Of a stretch of 64,000 nt of DNA, positions 40,433-49,331 are shown piece after piece. The position numbers and the translations under genes were made by a program. The notes beneath the pieces are model-generated. The model saw only the letters and a program-made list of their open reading frames with translations. It did no database searches and had not been told where the DNA came from. The stretch comes from Pseudomonas anatoliensis (GTDB lineage: Bacteria; Pseudomonadota; Gammaproteobacteria; Pseudomonadales; Pseudomonadaceae). The stretch covers positions 1,203,670 through 1,267,669 of the forward strand of contig NZ_JACVHC010000001.1 of NCBI RefSeq assembly GCF_017976235.1. The letters run 5' to 3'. Positions within the stretch are counted from its first letter, which is position 1. Each line of letters starts with the position of its first letter.

Positions 40433-41826
40433 CAGCTCACCCCCAGAATCGACGACAAATGCGCATTGAGAAACCGCCCGCTCGGATCAAGCGCCTCGCG
40501 CACCTCGGCAAACTCACGCCAGCGCGGGTACAGCGGTTGCAGGTTTTTCGCGTTGAGCGTGTGCAACTTGCCCCAGTGCGGGCGGCCGTTGTACTTCCAG
40601 AAGATCGGTTCGACGGCGGCGAACAGATTGTGATGGTCCATCTGGTAATGCTGGTGCACCGAGATCGAACAGCTGTCGCGGCCCTCGAACATGCTCAGTG
40701 GGATGTCGTCGGCTTTGACGTAGCGATACTCGATCGGAAACCAGGTGCGCAGATCCTTGTCCTGAATCAGCTTGAGAATCTCGCGCAGGCAGGCCGGGCC
40801 GTGTTCGGCTGGCACCGAGTACTCCATCTCGTTGAAGCGCACGGTGCGCACGTTGGCGTAGATGTCGAACGAGTCGCCGACCCGGTCATCGAAACTCGCC
40901 AGATGCCGCAGGTTGTTGAGCATGGTGCGGCGCAGATCGGGGAAGTCGCTGGCGTACTTGTCGATCTTTTCTATCAGGGTGACGAACTCGTTGCCGCCCT
41001 CCTCTTCAGGGCTGATCGGCGGCGTGGCCGGGTCGTCCGTTTCATTGAGGGCGATGGACAAGGCGTAGTCGGAATGGGTGACCACGAGCATTTCCCAGTG
41101 CTGGTTTTCGCGGGTGTTGGTGTCGAGGTCTTCCAGCAGCTCTTCGGTTTTGGCGATCCACTGGCGTTCGCGCAGACGATAGGCCGGGCGGTTTTGCAGG
41201 CGAATTTTTGTCGCCACGCCCAGCGCACCGAGAGACACGCGGGCGGCATTGAACACTTCCGGATGGCGCTGACTGTCACAGTCCAGCACCTCGCCGCTGG
41301 CCGTCACCAACTGCATGCCGCAGACGTGGGCCGAGTAGGACTGAAAGTTTTTACCGGTGCCGTGAGTCGAGGTGGCAATCGCGCCGGCGAGGGTCTGATA
41401 GTCGATATCGGCCATGTTATGCAGCGCTTGGCCGACGTCCTTCAGCGGCATGCCCATGCGCGACATCGGTGTGCCGGCGGCGAATTCGGCTTGCAGGGTT
41501 TTCGGGTCGTGATCGAGTAGCCCAGAGAAGTAGCTTAACGACAACAATGTGCCGTCGGTGGGCACCAAGGCGCTGAACGAATGCGCTGAACCGACCGGGC
41601 GAATTTTGCCCTGAGCCTGACGAATCACTGTCGTCAGCTCATCGAGATTTTTTGGCGCCAGACGCGCCGCCGGCAGGCAACTTTGCGCGCCCGACCAGTT
41701 ACGCCAAGGGATCAGCCGTGGCGCGCGCATCAACTGGCCCAATGCCGGGTTGCTCGCCAACGCACTGAACGCGCCAACAATGCTCGCCCGTTGCAACAAC
41801 TGACGCCGTGTCAGATCCATCGTCAT
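40432..41826 (-). CDS. FAD-linked D-arabinono-1,4-lactone oxidase family protein, exported
   Basis: 464 residues. It begins with a twin-arginine leader (TRRQLLQRASIVGAFSALAS). A PCMH-type FAD domain follows (IRPVGSAHSFSALVPTDG; YQTLAGAIATSTHGTG with the HG flavin contact), and the C-terminus carries the ALO motif GRPHWGKLHT. Relatives oxidise sugar lactones (arabinono-, gulono-lactone) and pass electrons to oxygen or cytochrome. Here a small cytochrome c gene comes directly before it, so a cytochrome acceptor is likely. The true substrate is not known. A second ATG two codons in is possible. Confidence 0.85.
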   Translation of the reverse strand: MTMDLTRRQLLQRASIVGAFSALASNPALGQLMRAPRLIPWRNWSGAQSCLPAARLAPKNLDELTTVIRQAQGKIRPVGSAHSFSALVPTDGTLLSLSYFSGLLDHDPKTLQAEFAAGTPMSRMGMPLKDVGQALHNMADIDYQTLAGAIATSTHGTGKNFQSYSAHVCGMQLVTASGEVLDCDSQRHPEVFNAARVSLGALGVATKIRLQNRPAYRLRERQWIAKTEELLEDLDTNTRENQHWEMLVVTHSDYALSIALNETDDPATPPISPEEEGGNEFVTLIEKIDKYASDFPDLRRTMLNNLRHLASFDDRVGDSFDIYANVRTVRFNEMEYSVPAEHGPACLREILKLIQDKDLRTWFPIEYRYVKADDIPLSMFEGRDSCSISVHQHYQMDHHNLFAAVEPIFWKYNGRPHWGKLHTLNAKNLQPLYPRWREFAEVREALDPSGRFLNAHLSSILGVS

Positions 41827-41836
41827 GCGCGCACCC

Positions 41837-42199
41837 TTATTGTGGAAGAGGCTGGTCGGCCATGAAGCCGATCAATTGCAGGAACTGCTCTTGCGAGCAC
41901 TCGACGCACTGGCCCATCGGCGGCATGCCGTTGTAGCCGTTGATGGCGTGATCGAGCAGCGTGTCGACGCCCTGCTGGATCCGCGGTTCCCAGGCTTTGC
42001 GGTCGCCAGTGAGCGGCGCATTGGCGGCCGGGTTGGCGTGACAGAGTTGGCAACTGTTGGCGTAGATCTGCGCCAGTGCCGCGTCGGACGGGATAGCGCT
42101 GCTGGCGATGCTGGAAGTGATCGCAGGTTTGGCGTCGTCACCGCATCCGGGCAGTGTCATGGCCAACACCAGCAGCAAAGTGAATCGGATTACCCGCAT
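41837..42199 (-). CDS. Small c-type cytochrome, c5-like
   Basis: 120 residues from the ATG at 42199, with AGAGGA before it; an upstream in-frame ATG lacks a site. Signal peptide with a lipoprotein-like end (LLLVLAMTLPGC), a haem site CQLCH, the distal methionine in NGMPPMGQC, and a second Cys pair (GQCVECS) as in cytochrome c5. It is the first gene of a three-gene minus-strand operon with the FAD lactone oxidase (10 bases on) and the PLP enzyme. Likely electron acceptor for that oxidase (inference). Confidence 0.88.
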   Translation of the reverse strand: MRVIRFTLLLVLAMTLPGCGDDAKPAITSSIASSAIPSDAALAQIYANSCQLCHANPAANAPLTGDRKAWEPRIQQGVDTLLDHAINGYNGMPPMGQCVECSQEQFLQLIGFMADQPLPQ

Positions 42200-42323
42200 A
42201 ACGATCCTCTTGTGTGGCATCACTTATTGTTGTGATCACACCTTAAGGCAGCGACGCGAGAGGCTTGAGGGCATTGCGGGACAGCGAGGGGGACTTACGG
42301 GGCCAGCCATTTCAAACATCCCC

Positions 42324-42411
42324 CTGTAGGAGCTGCCGCAGGCTGCGATCTTTTGATCTGGCTTTTGAAGGGCAAAGTCAAAAGATCGCAGCCTGCGGCA
42401 GCTCCTACAGG
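42324..42411. repeat. Paired REP element
   Basis: CCTGTAGGAGCTGCCGCAGG and CCTGCGGCAGCTCCTACAGG, perfect inverse arms with GATCTTTTGATC / AGTCAAAAGATC inside. It lies in the divergent gap between the cytochrome gene and gapN. Confidence 0.9.
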
Positions 42412-42544
42412 GTATTCGATGGGCGCCGCCCTCTCTGTTTCGGCCCTTTGCCTGATATTTACGGGTTTAAATTTCGCCGCATTCAGGCGTATAACCTGTA
42501 CAGACTTTTTGATCTGCACGCAGACATCAACACGGGGTAGCGAC

Positions 42545-44170
42545 ATGACCACAGCAAACATCCTTGGCAATCTGTTCCCTTCTGTCAGCGACATCCCGGA
42601 GAAATACCGCCTCGACGGTCAGGTCGAGCAGCGCGAATATCTGGTCGACGGGCAATTGCGCCGCTGGGACGGCCCGCTCGCCACGGTTCGCAGCCCGGTC
42701 TATTTGCACGGCGAAAATGGCGATGAGCAAGTGATTCTCGGCAGCACACCCCTGCTCGACGCCGACACTGCCCTCACCGCGCTGGACGCCGCCGTCCGCG
42801 CCTACGACCGTGGTCAGGGCTTGTGGCCGACCATGCGCGTGGCCGAACGCATTCAGCACGTTGAAGCGTTCCTCGGGCGCATGCGCCAGCAGCGTGACGC
42901 AGTGGTCAAGCTGCTGATGTGGGAAATCGGCAAGAACCTCAAGGACTCGGAAAAAGAGTTCGACCGCACCTGCGACTACATCGTCGACACCATCAATGCG
43001 TTGAAAGAACTCGACCGCCGCTCCAGCCGTTTCGAACTGGAGCAGGACACGCTCGGGCAAATTCGCCGCGTGCCGCTCGGCGTGGCACTGTGCATGGGCC
43101 CCTACAACTATCCGCTGAACGAGACCTTCACCACGCTGATTCCGGCGCTGATCATGGGCAACACCGTGGTGTTCAAACCGGCCAAGCTCGGCGTGCTGCT
43201 GATTCGCCCATTGCTCGAAGCGTTCCGCGACAGCTTCCCGACCGGCGTGATCAACGTCATCTACGGCAGCGGCCGCGAAACGGTCAGCGCACTGATGGCC
43301 AGCGGCAAAATCGACATCTTCGCCTTCATCGGCACCAACAAGGCCGCCAGTGACCTGAAAAAACTGCACCCGAAACCGCACCGCTTGCGCGCCGCACTGG
43401 GGCTGGATGCGAAGAACCCCGGCATCGTCCTGCCGGAAGTCGATCTGGACAACGCCGTCAGCGAAGCGGTCACCGGATCACTGTCGTTCAACGGCCAGCG
43501 CTGCACCGCGCTGAAAATTCTCTTCGTCCATGAGGATGTGGTCGACAGCTTCATCGAAAAATTCAACACCAAACTGGCCACGCTGAAACCGGGCATGCCG
43601 TGGGACAGCGGAGTGTCGCTGACGCCGCTGCCGGAGTCGGGCAAGGTCGATTATCTGCATGGCTTGGTCGCAGATGCGCGCAGCAAGGGTGCCGAAGTGG
43701 TCAACCCGAATGGCGGTGAGTCGCGCGAGTCGTTCTTCTACCCGGCTGTGCTCTACCCGGTGAACCCGCAGATGCGCGTCTATCAGGAAGAGCAGTTTGG
43801 CCCGGTGGTGCCGATCGTGCCGTACCGCCATCTCGATACGGTGATCGACTACGTGCTGGAATCGGACTTCGGCCAGCAGTTGAGCATCTTCGGCACCAAC
43901 CCGGTGGCCGTAGGCCGGCTGGTCGACACGTTTGCCAATCAGGTCGGCCGGATCAACCTCAACGCCCAGTGCCAACGTGGCCCGGACACTTATCCGTTCA
44001 ACGGCCGCAAGAACTCCGCCGAAGGCACGTTGTCGGTACACGATGCGCTGCGGGTGTTTTCGATCCGCACGCTGGTGGCCACCAAGTTCCAGGACAGCAA
44101 CAAGGATCTGATCAGCGAGATCATTCGCGGACGCGATTCGAGCTTCCTGACCACCGACTACATCTTCTGA
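42545..44170 (+). CDS. gapN: NADP-dependent glyceraldehyde-3-phosphate dehydrogenase, GapN type
   Basis: 541 residues from the ATG at 42545. An aldehyde dehydrogenase superfamily enzyme that would oxidise glyceraldehyde-3-phosphate directly to 3-phosphoglycerate with NADP+. The catalytic cysteine is in FNGQRCTALKIL; the cofactor segments CMGPYNYPLNE and VFKPAKLG are clear. The usual general-base motif ELGGKNP is read here as LGLDAKNPGIV, a longer variant I associate with this branch. The C-terminal INLNAQCQRGPDTYPFNGRK binds phosphate. Its FUSC neighbour follows after 49 bases. Confidence 0.86.
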   Translation: MTTANILGNLFPSVSDIPEKYRLDGQVEQREYLVDGQLRRWDGPLATVRSPVYLHGENGDEQVILGSTPLLDADTALTALDAAVRAYDRGQGLWPTMRVAERIQHVEAFLGRMRQQRDAVVKLLMWEIGKNLKDSEKEFDRTCDYIVDTINALKELDRRSSRFELEQDTLGQIRRVPLGVALCMGPYNYPLNETFTTLIPALIMGNTVVFKPAKLGVLLIRPLLEAFRDSFPTGVINVIYGSGRETVSALMASGKIDIFAFIGTNKAASDLKKLHPKPHRLRAALGLDAKNPGIVLPEVDLDNAVSEAVTGSLSFNGQRCTALKILFVHEDVVDSFIEKFNTKLATLKPGMPWDSGVSLTPLPESGKVDYLHGLVADARSKGAEVVNPNGGESRESFFYPAVLYPVNPQMRVYQEEQFGPVVPIVPYRHLDTVIDYVLESDFGQQLSIFGTNPVAVGRLVDTFANQVGRINLNAQCQRGPDTYPFNGRKNSAEGTLSVHDALRVFSIRTLVATKFQDSNKDLISEIIRGRDSSFLTTDYIF

Positions 44171-44219
44171 CGAGGGCCTTGCACTGAGTACGTTCAGCAC
44201 CCACCGACTGCCACCGCTG

Positions 44220-45257
44220 TTGCGCCGAATCCTGCGTCCGCTGCTGGACCCTTACCGGCGCTACCGCCACGCCCGACTGATCCACGCGGTGCGGGTGGCT
44301 TTGGGGTTGCTGGCAACCATCCTGCTGACCACCGGCATCAACCTGCCCCACGGCGAGTGGGCGTCGGTGACCATGCTGGTGGTCATCGGCGGTTTGCAGC
44401 ACCACGGCAACATCGGCAAAAAAGCCGCCGAACGCGCCACCGGTACCTTGATCGGTGCCGGCGTCGGTTTGTTGCTCGTGGCGCAGGAGGCGTGGCTCGG
44501 TATGCCGTGGCTGACCTACTTTGCCATGGCCGTGGTGTGCGGCTTCTTCTCGTATCACGCCATCGGCAAGGGTGGTTACACCGCCCTGCTCTCGGCGATC
44601 ACCGTATTTATTGTCGCCGGGCACGGCGACAATCCGATCACGGATGGGCTGTGGCGCGGGGTCGACATCCTGATCGGCATTGCCCTGGCGCTGGCGTTCT
44701 CCTTCGCCCTGCCGCTGTACGCGGTGTACTCGTGGCGCTACAACCTCGCCGATGCCTTGCGCGATTGCGCCACGGTTTACGGACGCATCATCAGCGGCCA
44801 ACCGGTCAGCGCCGACGAACATCTGAAACTGATGGGCCGCCTGGGTGCGGTGATGGTGCAACTGCGTTCGCTGATGCCTTCGGTGTCCAAGGAAGTGAAG
44901 ATCTCCATGACTGAACTCGATGCCATCCAGCGCAACCTGCGCATGTGCATCAGCACACTGGAGATTCTCGGTAATACACGCCCCGATGCCAACGACCCCG
45001 AAGCCATGGCCCATCTGCAATCAGCGTTGAAGGCCGAACATCGGCAGATTCGCGTGCAATTGATCGGTATGGCCCGCGCCCTGAAATCCGGCGCGGCGCA
45101 GCGTCTGGATCGGCCAGCGGAATTGCCGGACGCTAGCCTTGATGCACCGGTTTATAGTGCTTTGGATGGCTATCGATTGCTGACCCGGCAACTCGCCGCG
45201 AACATTGGCGAGATGCGCCAGCGCCTGGCGAAAACCGCCCCGCACTGGAACATTTGA
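44220..45257 (+). CDS. FUSC-family inner-membrane transporter
   Basis: 345 residues from a TTG at 44220. FUSC proteins (aromatic-acid efflux, YccS-like) have an N-terminal membrane part and a cytoplasmic tail. Here there are about six helices (VALGLLATILLTTGI; MLVVIGGLQHHG; GTLIGAGVGLLLVA) and a helical C-terminal domain. The start is uncertain: the TTG has no ribosome site, while a CTG at 44184 stands 7 bases after GAGGG and gives STFSTHRLPPL as an extension. No ATG is available before the first helix. It may be co-transcribed with gapN. Confidence 0.8.
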   Translation: MRRILRPLLDPYRRYRHARLIHAVRVALGLLATILLTTGINLPHGEWASVTMLVVIGGLQHHGNIGKKAAERATGTLIGAGVGLLLVAQEAWLGMPWLTYFAMAVVCGFFSYHAIGKGGYTALLSAITVFIVAGHGDNPITDGLWRGVDILIGIALALAFSFALPLYAVYSWRYNLADALRDCATVYGRIISGQPVSADEHLKLMGRLGAVMVQLRSLMPSVSKEVKISMTELDAIQRNLRMCISTLEILGNTRPDANDPEAMAHLQSALKAEHRQIRVQLIGMARALKSGAAQRLDRPAELPDASLDAPVYSALDGYRLLTRQLAANIGEMRQRLAKTAPHWNI

Positions 45258-45261
45258 CGTT

Positions 45262-46155
45262 TTACTGCGCAGCCAGTCGCCGAGCCTTGAAACCCCAGCC
45301 CTGCTGCATCCCGGCAGCGGCCAGCAGAATCGCCGCCACGCCCACCCATTGCAGGACTTCCAGGCGATGACCGAAGGCTAACCAGTCGACGAAAATCGCT
45401 GCAATCGGGTAGATGAACGACAGTGCGCCCGTCAACGCTGTCGGCAACTTCTGAATCGCGCCATATAGCAGCACGTACATCAGGCCAGTGTGAACGATGC
45501 CCAGCGTCACCAGGCTGGCCCATGCACTCGGCGCTTGCGGCAGTGCAGAAAAGTGCGCGAATGGCGCGAGCAACAGCACGCCGGTGCAGACTTGGATCAG
45601 CGCGATCAAGTGAGGTGGCGTGCCCGTCAGGCGCTTGATGATCAACGCGGCAATCGCATAGAGAAACGCCGCGCCCAATGCCAGGGCAATGCCCAGCAGA
45701 TACTCACTACCGCCCTCGCCTTGCTGGCCATGGGCACTGACAATCGCCAACATGCCCATAAAGGAAATCGCCAGCCAAAACAGTTTCTGCAGGGTTATTT
45801 TCTCGCCGAGGAACAGCGCCGCCAATCCGACCAGCATGAACGGCTGCACGTTGTAGACCGCTGTGCCAATCGCGATCGAGGCCCGGGAATACGAGGCAAA
45901 CAGCAGCACCCAGTTGCCGACAATCGCCCCGCCGCTGAGTACCGCCAGCAAGAATGTAGTGCGCGTCAGTAAGCCGGGGCGCAAAAAACCGAAAACCGCG
46001 CAGATCAGCAACAAAGTGCCGGCCCCAAACACACAGCGCCAGAACACTACGTCCAGCACCGGTTGCCCGGAGACCAGTACGAACCAGCCGATCGTCCCGG
46101 ATATCAGCATGGCGGCGGTCATTTCAAATGAGCCGCGACGGATCGGGTTGTCCAT
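45262..46155 (-). CDS. EamA-family drug/metabolite transporter
   Basis: 297 residues from the ATG at 46155, with AGGAGATTGAAG before it. Ten helices in two EamA repeats (MLISGTIGWFVLVSGQPVL; GIVHTGLMYVLLYGAIQKL). Such proteins export amino acids or related compounds. It is divergent from an Lrp-type regulator across 148 bases, a common pair in which the regulator senses the exported amino acid. The stop is convergent with the FUSC gene, 4 bases apart. Confidence 0.9.
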   Translation of the reverse strand: MDNPIRRGSFEMTAAMLISGTIGWFVLVSGQPVLDVVFWRCVFGAGTLLLICAVFGFLRPGLLTRTTFLLAVLSGGAIVGNWVLLFASYSRASIAIGTAVYNVQPFMLVGLAALFLGEKITLQKLFWLAISFMGMLAIVSAHGQQGEGGSEYLLGIALALGAAFLYAIAALIIKRLTGTPPHLIALIQVCTGVLLLAPFAHFSALPQAPSAWASLVTLGIVHTGLMYVLLYGAIQKLPTALTGALSFIYPIAAIFVDWLAFGHRLEVLQWVGVAAILLAAAGMQQGWGFKARRLAAQ

Positions 46156-46303
46156 CTTCAATCTCCTCAGCGTTGGCGAATGCGTGGCAAAAGTATGCCA
46201 AGTGGACACAGGGCCACTCCAGCGCAAAAAGCAGGCTAAACTCGGTTTCTGCCTTTTTTATCGAGGGTTGTTTGCATCAATTGCCTAATGCCGGAGATTG
46301 ACC

Positions 46304-46741
46304 ATGACCGATGACATCGACCAGATCCTCATCAGTGCCTTGATGGAGGATTCGCGACGCTCATTAAAGGCCTTGGCGCAGATCAGCGGCCTGTCGTCGC
46401 CCAGCGTGGCCGAACGCTTGCGCCGACTGGAAGAACGCGGCGTGCTCAAGGGCTACACCGTCGAAATCGACCCCAAGTGTTTTGGCTATCAATTGCAGGC
46501 CATCGTCCGCGTGCGCCCGCTACCGGGGCAGTTGCAAGAGGTGGAGCGGCAGATTCTGTCGATTCCCGAATTCACCGAGTGCGACAAGGTTACCGGCGAG
46601 GACTGCTTCATCGCCCGCCTGCACGTACGCTCAATGGAACAGCTGGACACCCTGCTCGATCGCCTTAACACCCTGGCCGAAACCAATACGGCGATCGTCA
46701 AGAAGACGCCAGTCAAACGCCGACTGCCACCCATGGCATAA
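46304..46741 (+). CDS. Lrp/AsnC-family transcription regulator
   Basis: 145 residues from the ATG at 46304; GGAG at 46293 fits this start better than the TTG two codons earlier. N-terminal helix-turn-helix (LAQISGLSSPSVAERLRRLEE) and a C-terminal RAM effector domain (VRVRPLPGQLQEVERQI; CDKVTGEDCFIARLHV). It probably binds an amino acid and regulates the divergent EamA exporter (inference from gene order). Confidence 0.92.
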   Translation: MTDDIDQILISALMEDSRRSLKALAQISGLSSPSVAERLRRLEERGVLKGYTVEIDPKCFGYQLQAIVRVRPLPGQLQEVERQILSIPEFTECDKVTGEDCFIARLHVRSMEQLDTLLDRLNTLAETNTAIVKKTPVKRRLPPMA

Positions 46742-46798
46742 ATGCTTTTTACCTGCGTTCGGCGTAAATTGAGGTTTTTGCGGCTAAGGATTGGCGGT

Positions 46799-47125
46799 AT
46801 GAAAATTCAGGCAATGATGTTGGCGACGCTGATGCTCGCTGGTTGTGGGACCGTGCAGACAGTGGTGCGCAGTGACCACGTCGCTGCGAACGATCTGAGA
46901 GAGATAAAGTCCCACTGCGGCGCCGTTCCGCGGATCTACAGCGGCGTGACCTATGATTTCTGCCTGCTGCACGCAGAGCGGCCGGATGATGTCGATGCGT
47001 TCAATTACAACAACGCAACGCCCGGTGTGCTGGTGGATGCCGCATTGTCAGGGGTGCTGGACACACTGCTGTTGCCTTACACGATCTACAAACAACAGGC
47101 CGATGGCAGCATCGTGATCAATTGA
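46799..47125 (+). CDS. YceK/YidQ-family lipoprotein
   Basis: 108 residues from the ATG at 46799. Short signal with lipobox (MLATLMLAGCGT), then the YceK-like core PRIYSGVTYDFCLLHAE and LVDAALSGVLDTLLLPYTIY. Two cysteines in HCGAV and DFCLL may pair. Function unknown. It ends at a strong bidirectional terminator. Confidence 0.85.
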   Translation: MKIQAMMLATLMLAGCGTVQTVVRSDHVAANDLREIKSHCGAVPRIYSGVTYDFCLLHAERPDDVDAFNYNNATPGVLVDAALSGVLDTLLLPYTIYKQQADGSIVIN

Positions 47126-47142
47126 TCACCTTTTCTGCAGGC

Positions 47143-47174
47143 AACAAAAAACCCGCCTAGGCGGGTTTTTTGTT
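47143..47174. terminator. Bidirectional rho-independent terminator
   Basis: Near-perfect palindrome AACAAAAAACCCGCC-TA-GGCGGGTTTTTTGTT, with a run of A at the left and of T at the right. It serves the YceK-like gene on the plus strand and the BI-1 gene on the minus strand. Confidence 0.95.
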
Positions 47175-47190
47175 ATTTCATGGACTGCGA

Positions 47191-47862
47191 TCAGTCGTCG
47201 CGGCTCATGATGCCGAAGATCTGCAACAAGCTGATGAACAGGTTGTAGATCGATACATACAGGCTGATGGTCGCCATGATGTAGTTACGCTCGCCGCCGT
47301 GAATGATGGCGCTGGTCTGGAACAGGATGCAGACCGACGAAAACAGCACGAAACCTGCGCTGATCGCCAGTTGCAGACCGCTGACCTGGAAGAAGAAGCT
47401 CGCCAGCGTTGCACCCAGCAGGACGAAGAAACCGGCGGTGATGAAACCACCCAGGAAGCTCATGTCCTTGCGGGTGATCAGCACGTAAGCCGACAGACCG
47501 CCGAACACCAGTGCCGTCATCGCGAACGCGGAGCTGACCACTTCAGCGCCGCCCTGCATGCCCAGGTAACGATTGAGGATCGGGCCGAGCAGGAAACCCA
47601 TGAAACCGGTCAACGCAAAGGCGGACACCAGGCCCCACGCGGAATCACGGAGTTTGTTGGTAAGGAAGAAAAGCCCGTAGAAGCCGATCAGCACCACGAA
47701 AATGTTCGGGTAGCCAACACGCATCTGCTGGGCCACGAACGCCATCACGCCGCTGAATGCGAGGGTGAGAGCGAGTAGACCATAAGTGTTGCGCAGGACG
47801 CGGCTAACCTCTAGCTGCTCAGCCTGCACGCTGTTATTAACTGCGTAATCCTGTTCGCGCAT
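47191..47862 (-). CDS. Bax inhibitor-1/YccA family membrane protein
   Basis: 223 residues, seven predicted helices. The order of segments (LALTLAFSGVMAFVAQQM; GFLLGPILNRYLG; ALVFGGLSAYVLITRKD; ASFFFQVSGLQLAISAGF; and the final NLFISLLQIFGIMSRDD with paired aspartates) is BI-1/YccA. YccA in E. coli modulates FtsH; calcium leak has been shown in other members. No partner is visible. The upstream region of ~120 bases also carries the tRNA promoter on the other strand. Confidence 0.92.
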   Translation of the reverse strand: MREQDYAVNNSVQAEQLEVSRVLRNTYGLLALTLAFSGVMAFVAQQMRVGYPNIFVVLIGFYGLFFLTNKLRDSAWGLVSAFALTGFMGFLLGPILNRYLGMQGGAEVVSSAFAMTALVFGGLSAYVLITRKDMSFLGGFITAGFFVLLGATLASFFFQVSGLQLAISAGFVLFSSVCILFQTSAIIHGGERNYIMATISLYVSIYNLFISLLQIFGIMSRDD

Positions 47863-47939
47863 GGCGACACTCCTGTTGGTTTGAAACGTTCAGTCGCAAA
47901 GATCATAACAGACGCTCTGTAACAAGCCATGCAGAGAGT

Positions 47940-47967
47940 TTGACAGTGTGTTTCATTCAGGTATTAT
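47940..47967 (+). promoter_or_regulatory. Sigma-70 promoter of tRNA-Ser
   Basis: TTGACA (47940-47945), a 16-base spacer and TATTAT (47962-47967), with transcription expected about 10 bases before the tRNA. The GC-rich GCGCCCGC that follows resembles a stringent discriminator. Confidence 0.8.
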
Positions 47968-47984
47968 GGCGCCCGCAACGCAAC

Positions 47985-48072
47985 GGAGGTGTGGCCGAGT
48001 GGTTTAAGGCAACGGTCTTGAAAACCGTCGACTGTAACAGGTCCATGAGTTCGAATCCCATCGCCTCCGCCA
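47985..48072 (+). tRNA. tRNA-Ser (anticodon UGA)
   Basis: 88 bases with encoded CCA. Acceptor arms GGAGGTG and CGCCTCC pair over seven positions (one G-T). GGCCGAGTGG is the serine-type D arm, the anticodon TGA is at 48019-48021 in CTTGAAA, and a long variable arm precedes the T arm GTTCGAATCCC. It marks the change from core to accessory sequence. Confidence 0.97.
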
Positions 48073-48083
48073 TATTTGGTACC

Positions 48084-48113
48084 GCCAAAGCCCTGATTAT
48101 TCAGGGCTTTGGC
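48084..48113 (+). terminator. Terminator of tRNA-Ser
   Basis: Thirteen-base-pair stem GCCAAAGCCCTGA / TCAGGGCTTTGGC around TTAT, then GTTTCT. It begins 11 bases after the tRNA. Confidence 0.88.
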
Positions 48114-48409
48114 GTTTCTGCGTGGTGAGAAGCACGCGCTCCAATTCCAGATCGTTTCCGCATCTTTTGGGTGATTTCCGCAACCTCGTATGAATTTAGT
48201 GCTACGCAGATGGCGCATTTGGCCAGCACGAGGCCCAAGGGCTCATCTAGATTAGCGCTTATGAGCGGAGCTGACCTTCATCAAATGCCCTCAGCAAGGA
48301 GTCAAAAAGGCGGGTAGCCAAGAAGCAAATGACTACGTAACCGTGCAGGCTCCTATCAAAGTCCCTTGGATATGGCGCACCCTCTCAATCCACCTCAGCG
48401 AGCATTTTG
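48114..48409. other. Non-coding stretch after the tRNA
   Basis: About 300 bases of AT-richer sequence with no open frame of convincing codon use on either strand and no REP. I see no integrase and no partial tRNA repeat in it. Confidence 0.6.
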
Positions 48410-48456
48410 AGACAATTCCGTATTCCTCAAGGGGGAGGAGCAACCGAGAATTGTCT
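48410..48456. promoter_or_regulatory. Inverted pair AGACAATTC / GAATTGTCT upstream of the response regulator
   Basis: AGACAATTC at 48410-48418 and its inverse GAATTGTCT at 48448-48456, 29 bases apart. The right half is part of the 14-mer AGAATTGTCTTAAA (48447-48460), which occurs again at 61132 before the type I secretion operon. The site is ~90 bases before the regulator start, a usual place for an activator. Confidence 0.55.
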
Positions 48457-48543
48457 TAAATCAATTTAATACTGTTTTTTGGAAGAGCTCATCTTTACAA
48501 ATTATGAAACCCACGATGAGCCTGACGAGCCCTGGAGGTCATT

Positions 48544-49245
48544 TTGAACTGGTCTATCGCTAATCCCTTACGTGTGGCGGTGCTGGATGATCATTCGCTG
48601 ATTAGGCTAGCCTTGAAGTCTCGCTTGGCCCGCGAAGCGGAATTCAAAATAGTGGGAGTCTATGCGGGTAGCGCCGAATTGCTTTCAGCTATGCGAGAAA
48701 TAGAGATCGACCTGTTGATTTTAGATTACAAACTGCACGACGGTGAGCTGGATGGTTTGCACCTCATCAGACAGTTGCGTAAACAATATCCAGATCTCAA
48801 GATCCTCATATCATCCTCCGAAGAGAGGCCCGCCGTGATCAATATGGCAATCGGCGCAGGCGCATGCGGCTTTTTTGGAAAGTCCCAACCAGTTGATGAT
48901 CTCATTAAAGCTATTCGAACAACTGCTTCTGGGCGCCTGTACCTTTCTGCCCAGACGGCGTTTGATCTACGCTCTCTCCCGGTATGCGGCAACGAGCCCC
49001 AAGCTTTAGAGACCCCATTCACGCCCCACACCGATACGCTCCTGAACAACCCGCTGCTTTCTCCAAAAGAAAGAGAAGTTTTACGCTGCTGCCTTGAGGG
49101 GTTTGGTGTCACGCAGATTGCCCTGAAGTTCTACCGTAGTCGCAAAACCATCAGCGGGCAAAAACAGTCTGCTTACAAGAAACTTGGAATTCGCGGTGAT
49201 GCGGAGTTATTCAAGTTACAACACAGCTCTAAAGGCCCACACTAA
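48544..49245 (+). CDS. NarL/FixJ-type response regulator
   Basis: 233 residues from a TTG at 48544, five bases after a strong GGAGGT; no ATG fits. Receiver domain: RVAVLDDHSLIRLAL acidic pair, phospho-aspartate in LLILDYKLHDGE, switch lysine in GFFGKSQPVDD. C-terminal LuxR-type helix-turn-helix (LSPKEREVLRCCLEGFGVTQI; FYRSRKTISGQKQSAYKKLG). The tail resembles BvgA/RcsB/EvgA-type proteins. A BvgS-like hybrid kinase follows 86 bases on, so the two form a phosphorelay. AT-rich codon use differs from the core genes. Confidence 0.92.
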   Translation: MNWSIANPLRVAVLDDHSLIRLALKSRLAREAEFKIVGVYAGSAELLSAMREIEIDLLILDYKLHDGELDGLHLIRQLRKQYPDLKILISSSEERPAVINMAIGAGACGFFGKSQPVDDLIKAIRTTASGRLYLSAQTAFDLRSLPVCGNEPQALETPFTPHTDTLLNNPLLSPKEREVLRCCLEGFGVTQIALKFYRSRKTISGQKQSAYKKLGIRGDAELFKLQHSSKGPH

Positions 49246-49331
49246 CCGCTAATCTTATCCTCAGGCTCGTGCTAGGGGCACATCAGATTCTTCCAAATGA
49301 TACATCTCACCGAAATCAGGTCAAACTCATT

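Noticed and set aside
47985..48113. tRNA-Ser as a proven attachment site
   Set aside because: No integrase and no second copy of the tRNA 3' end inside the window; kept only as an island boundary hypothesis.
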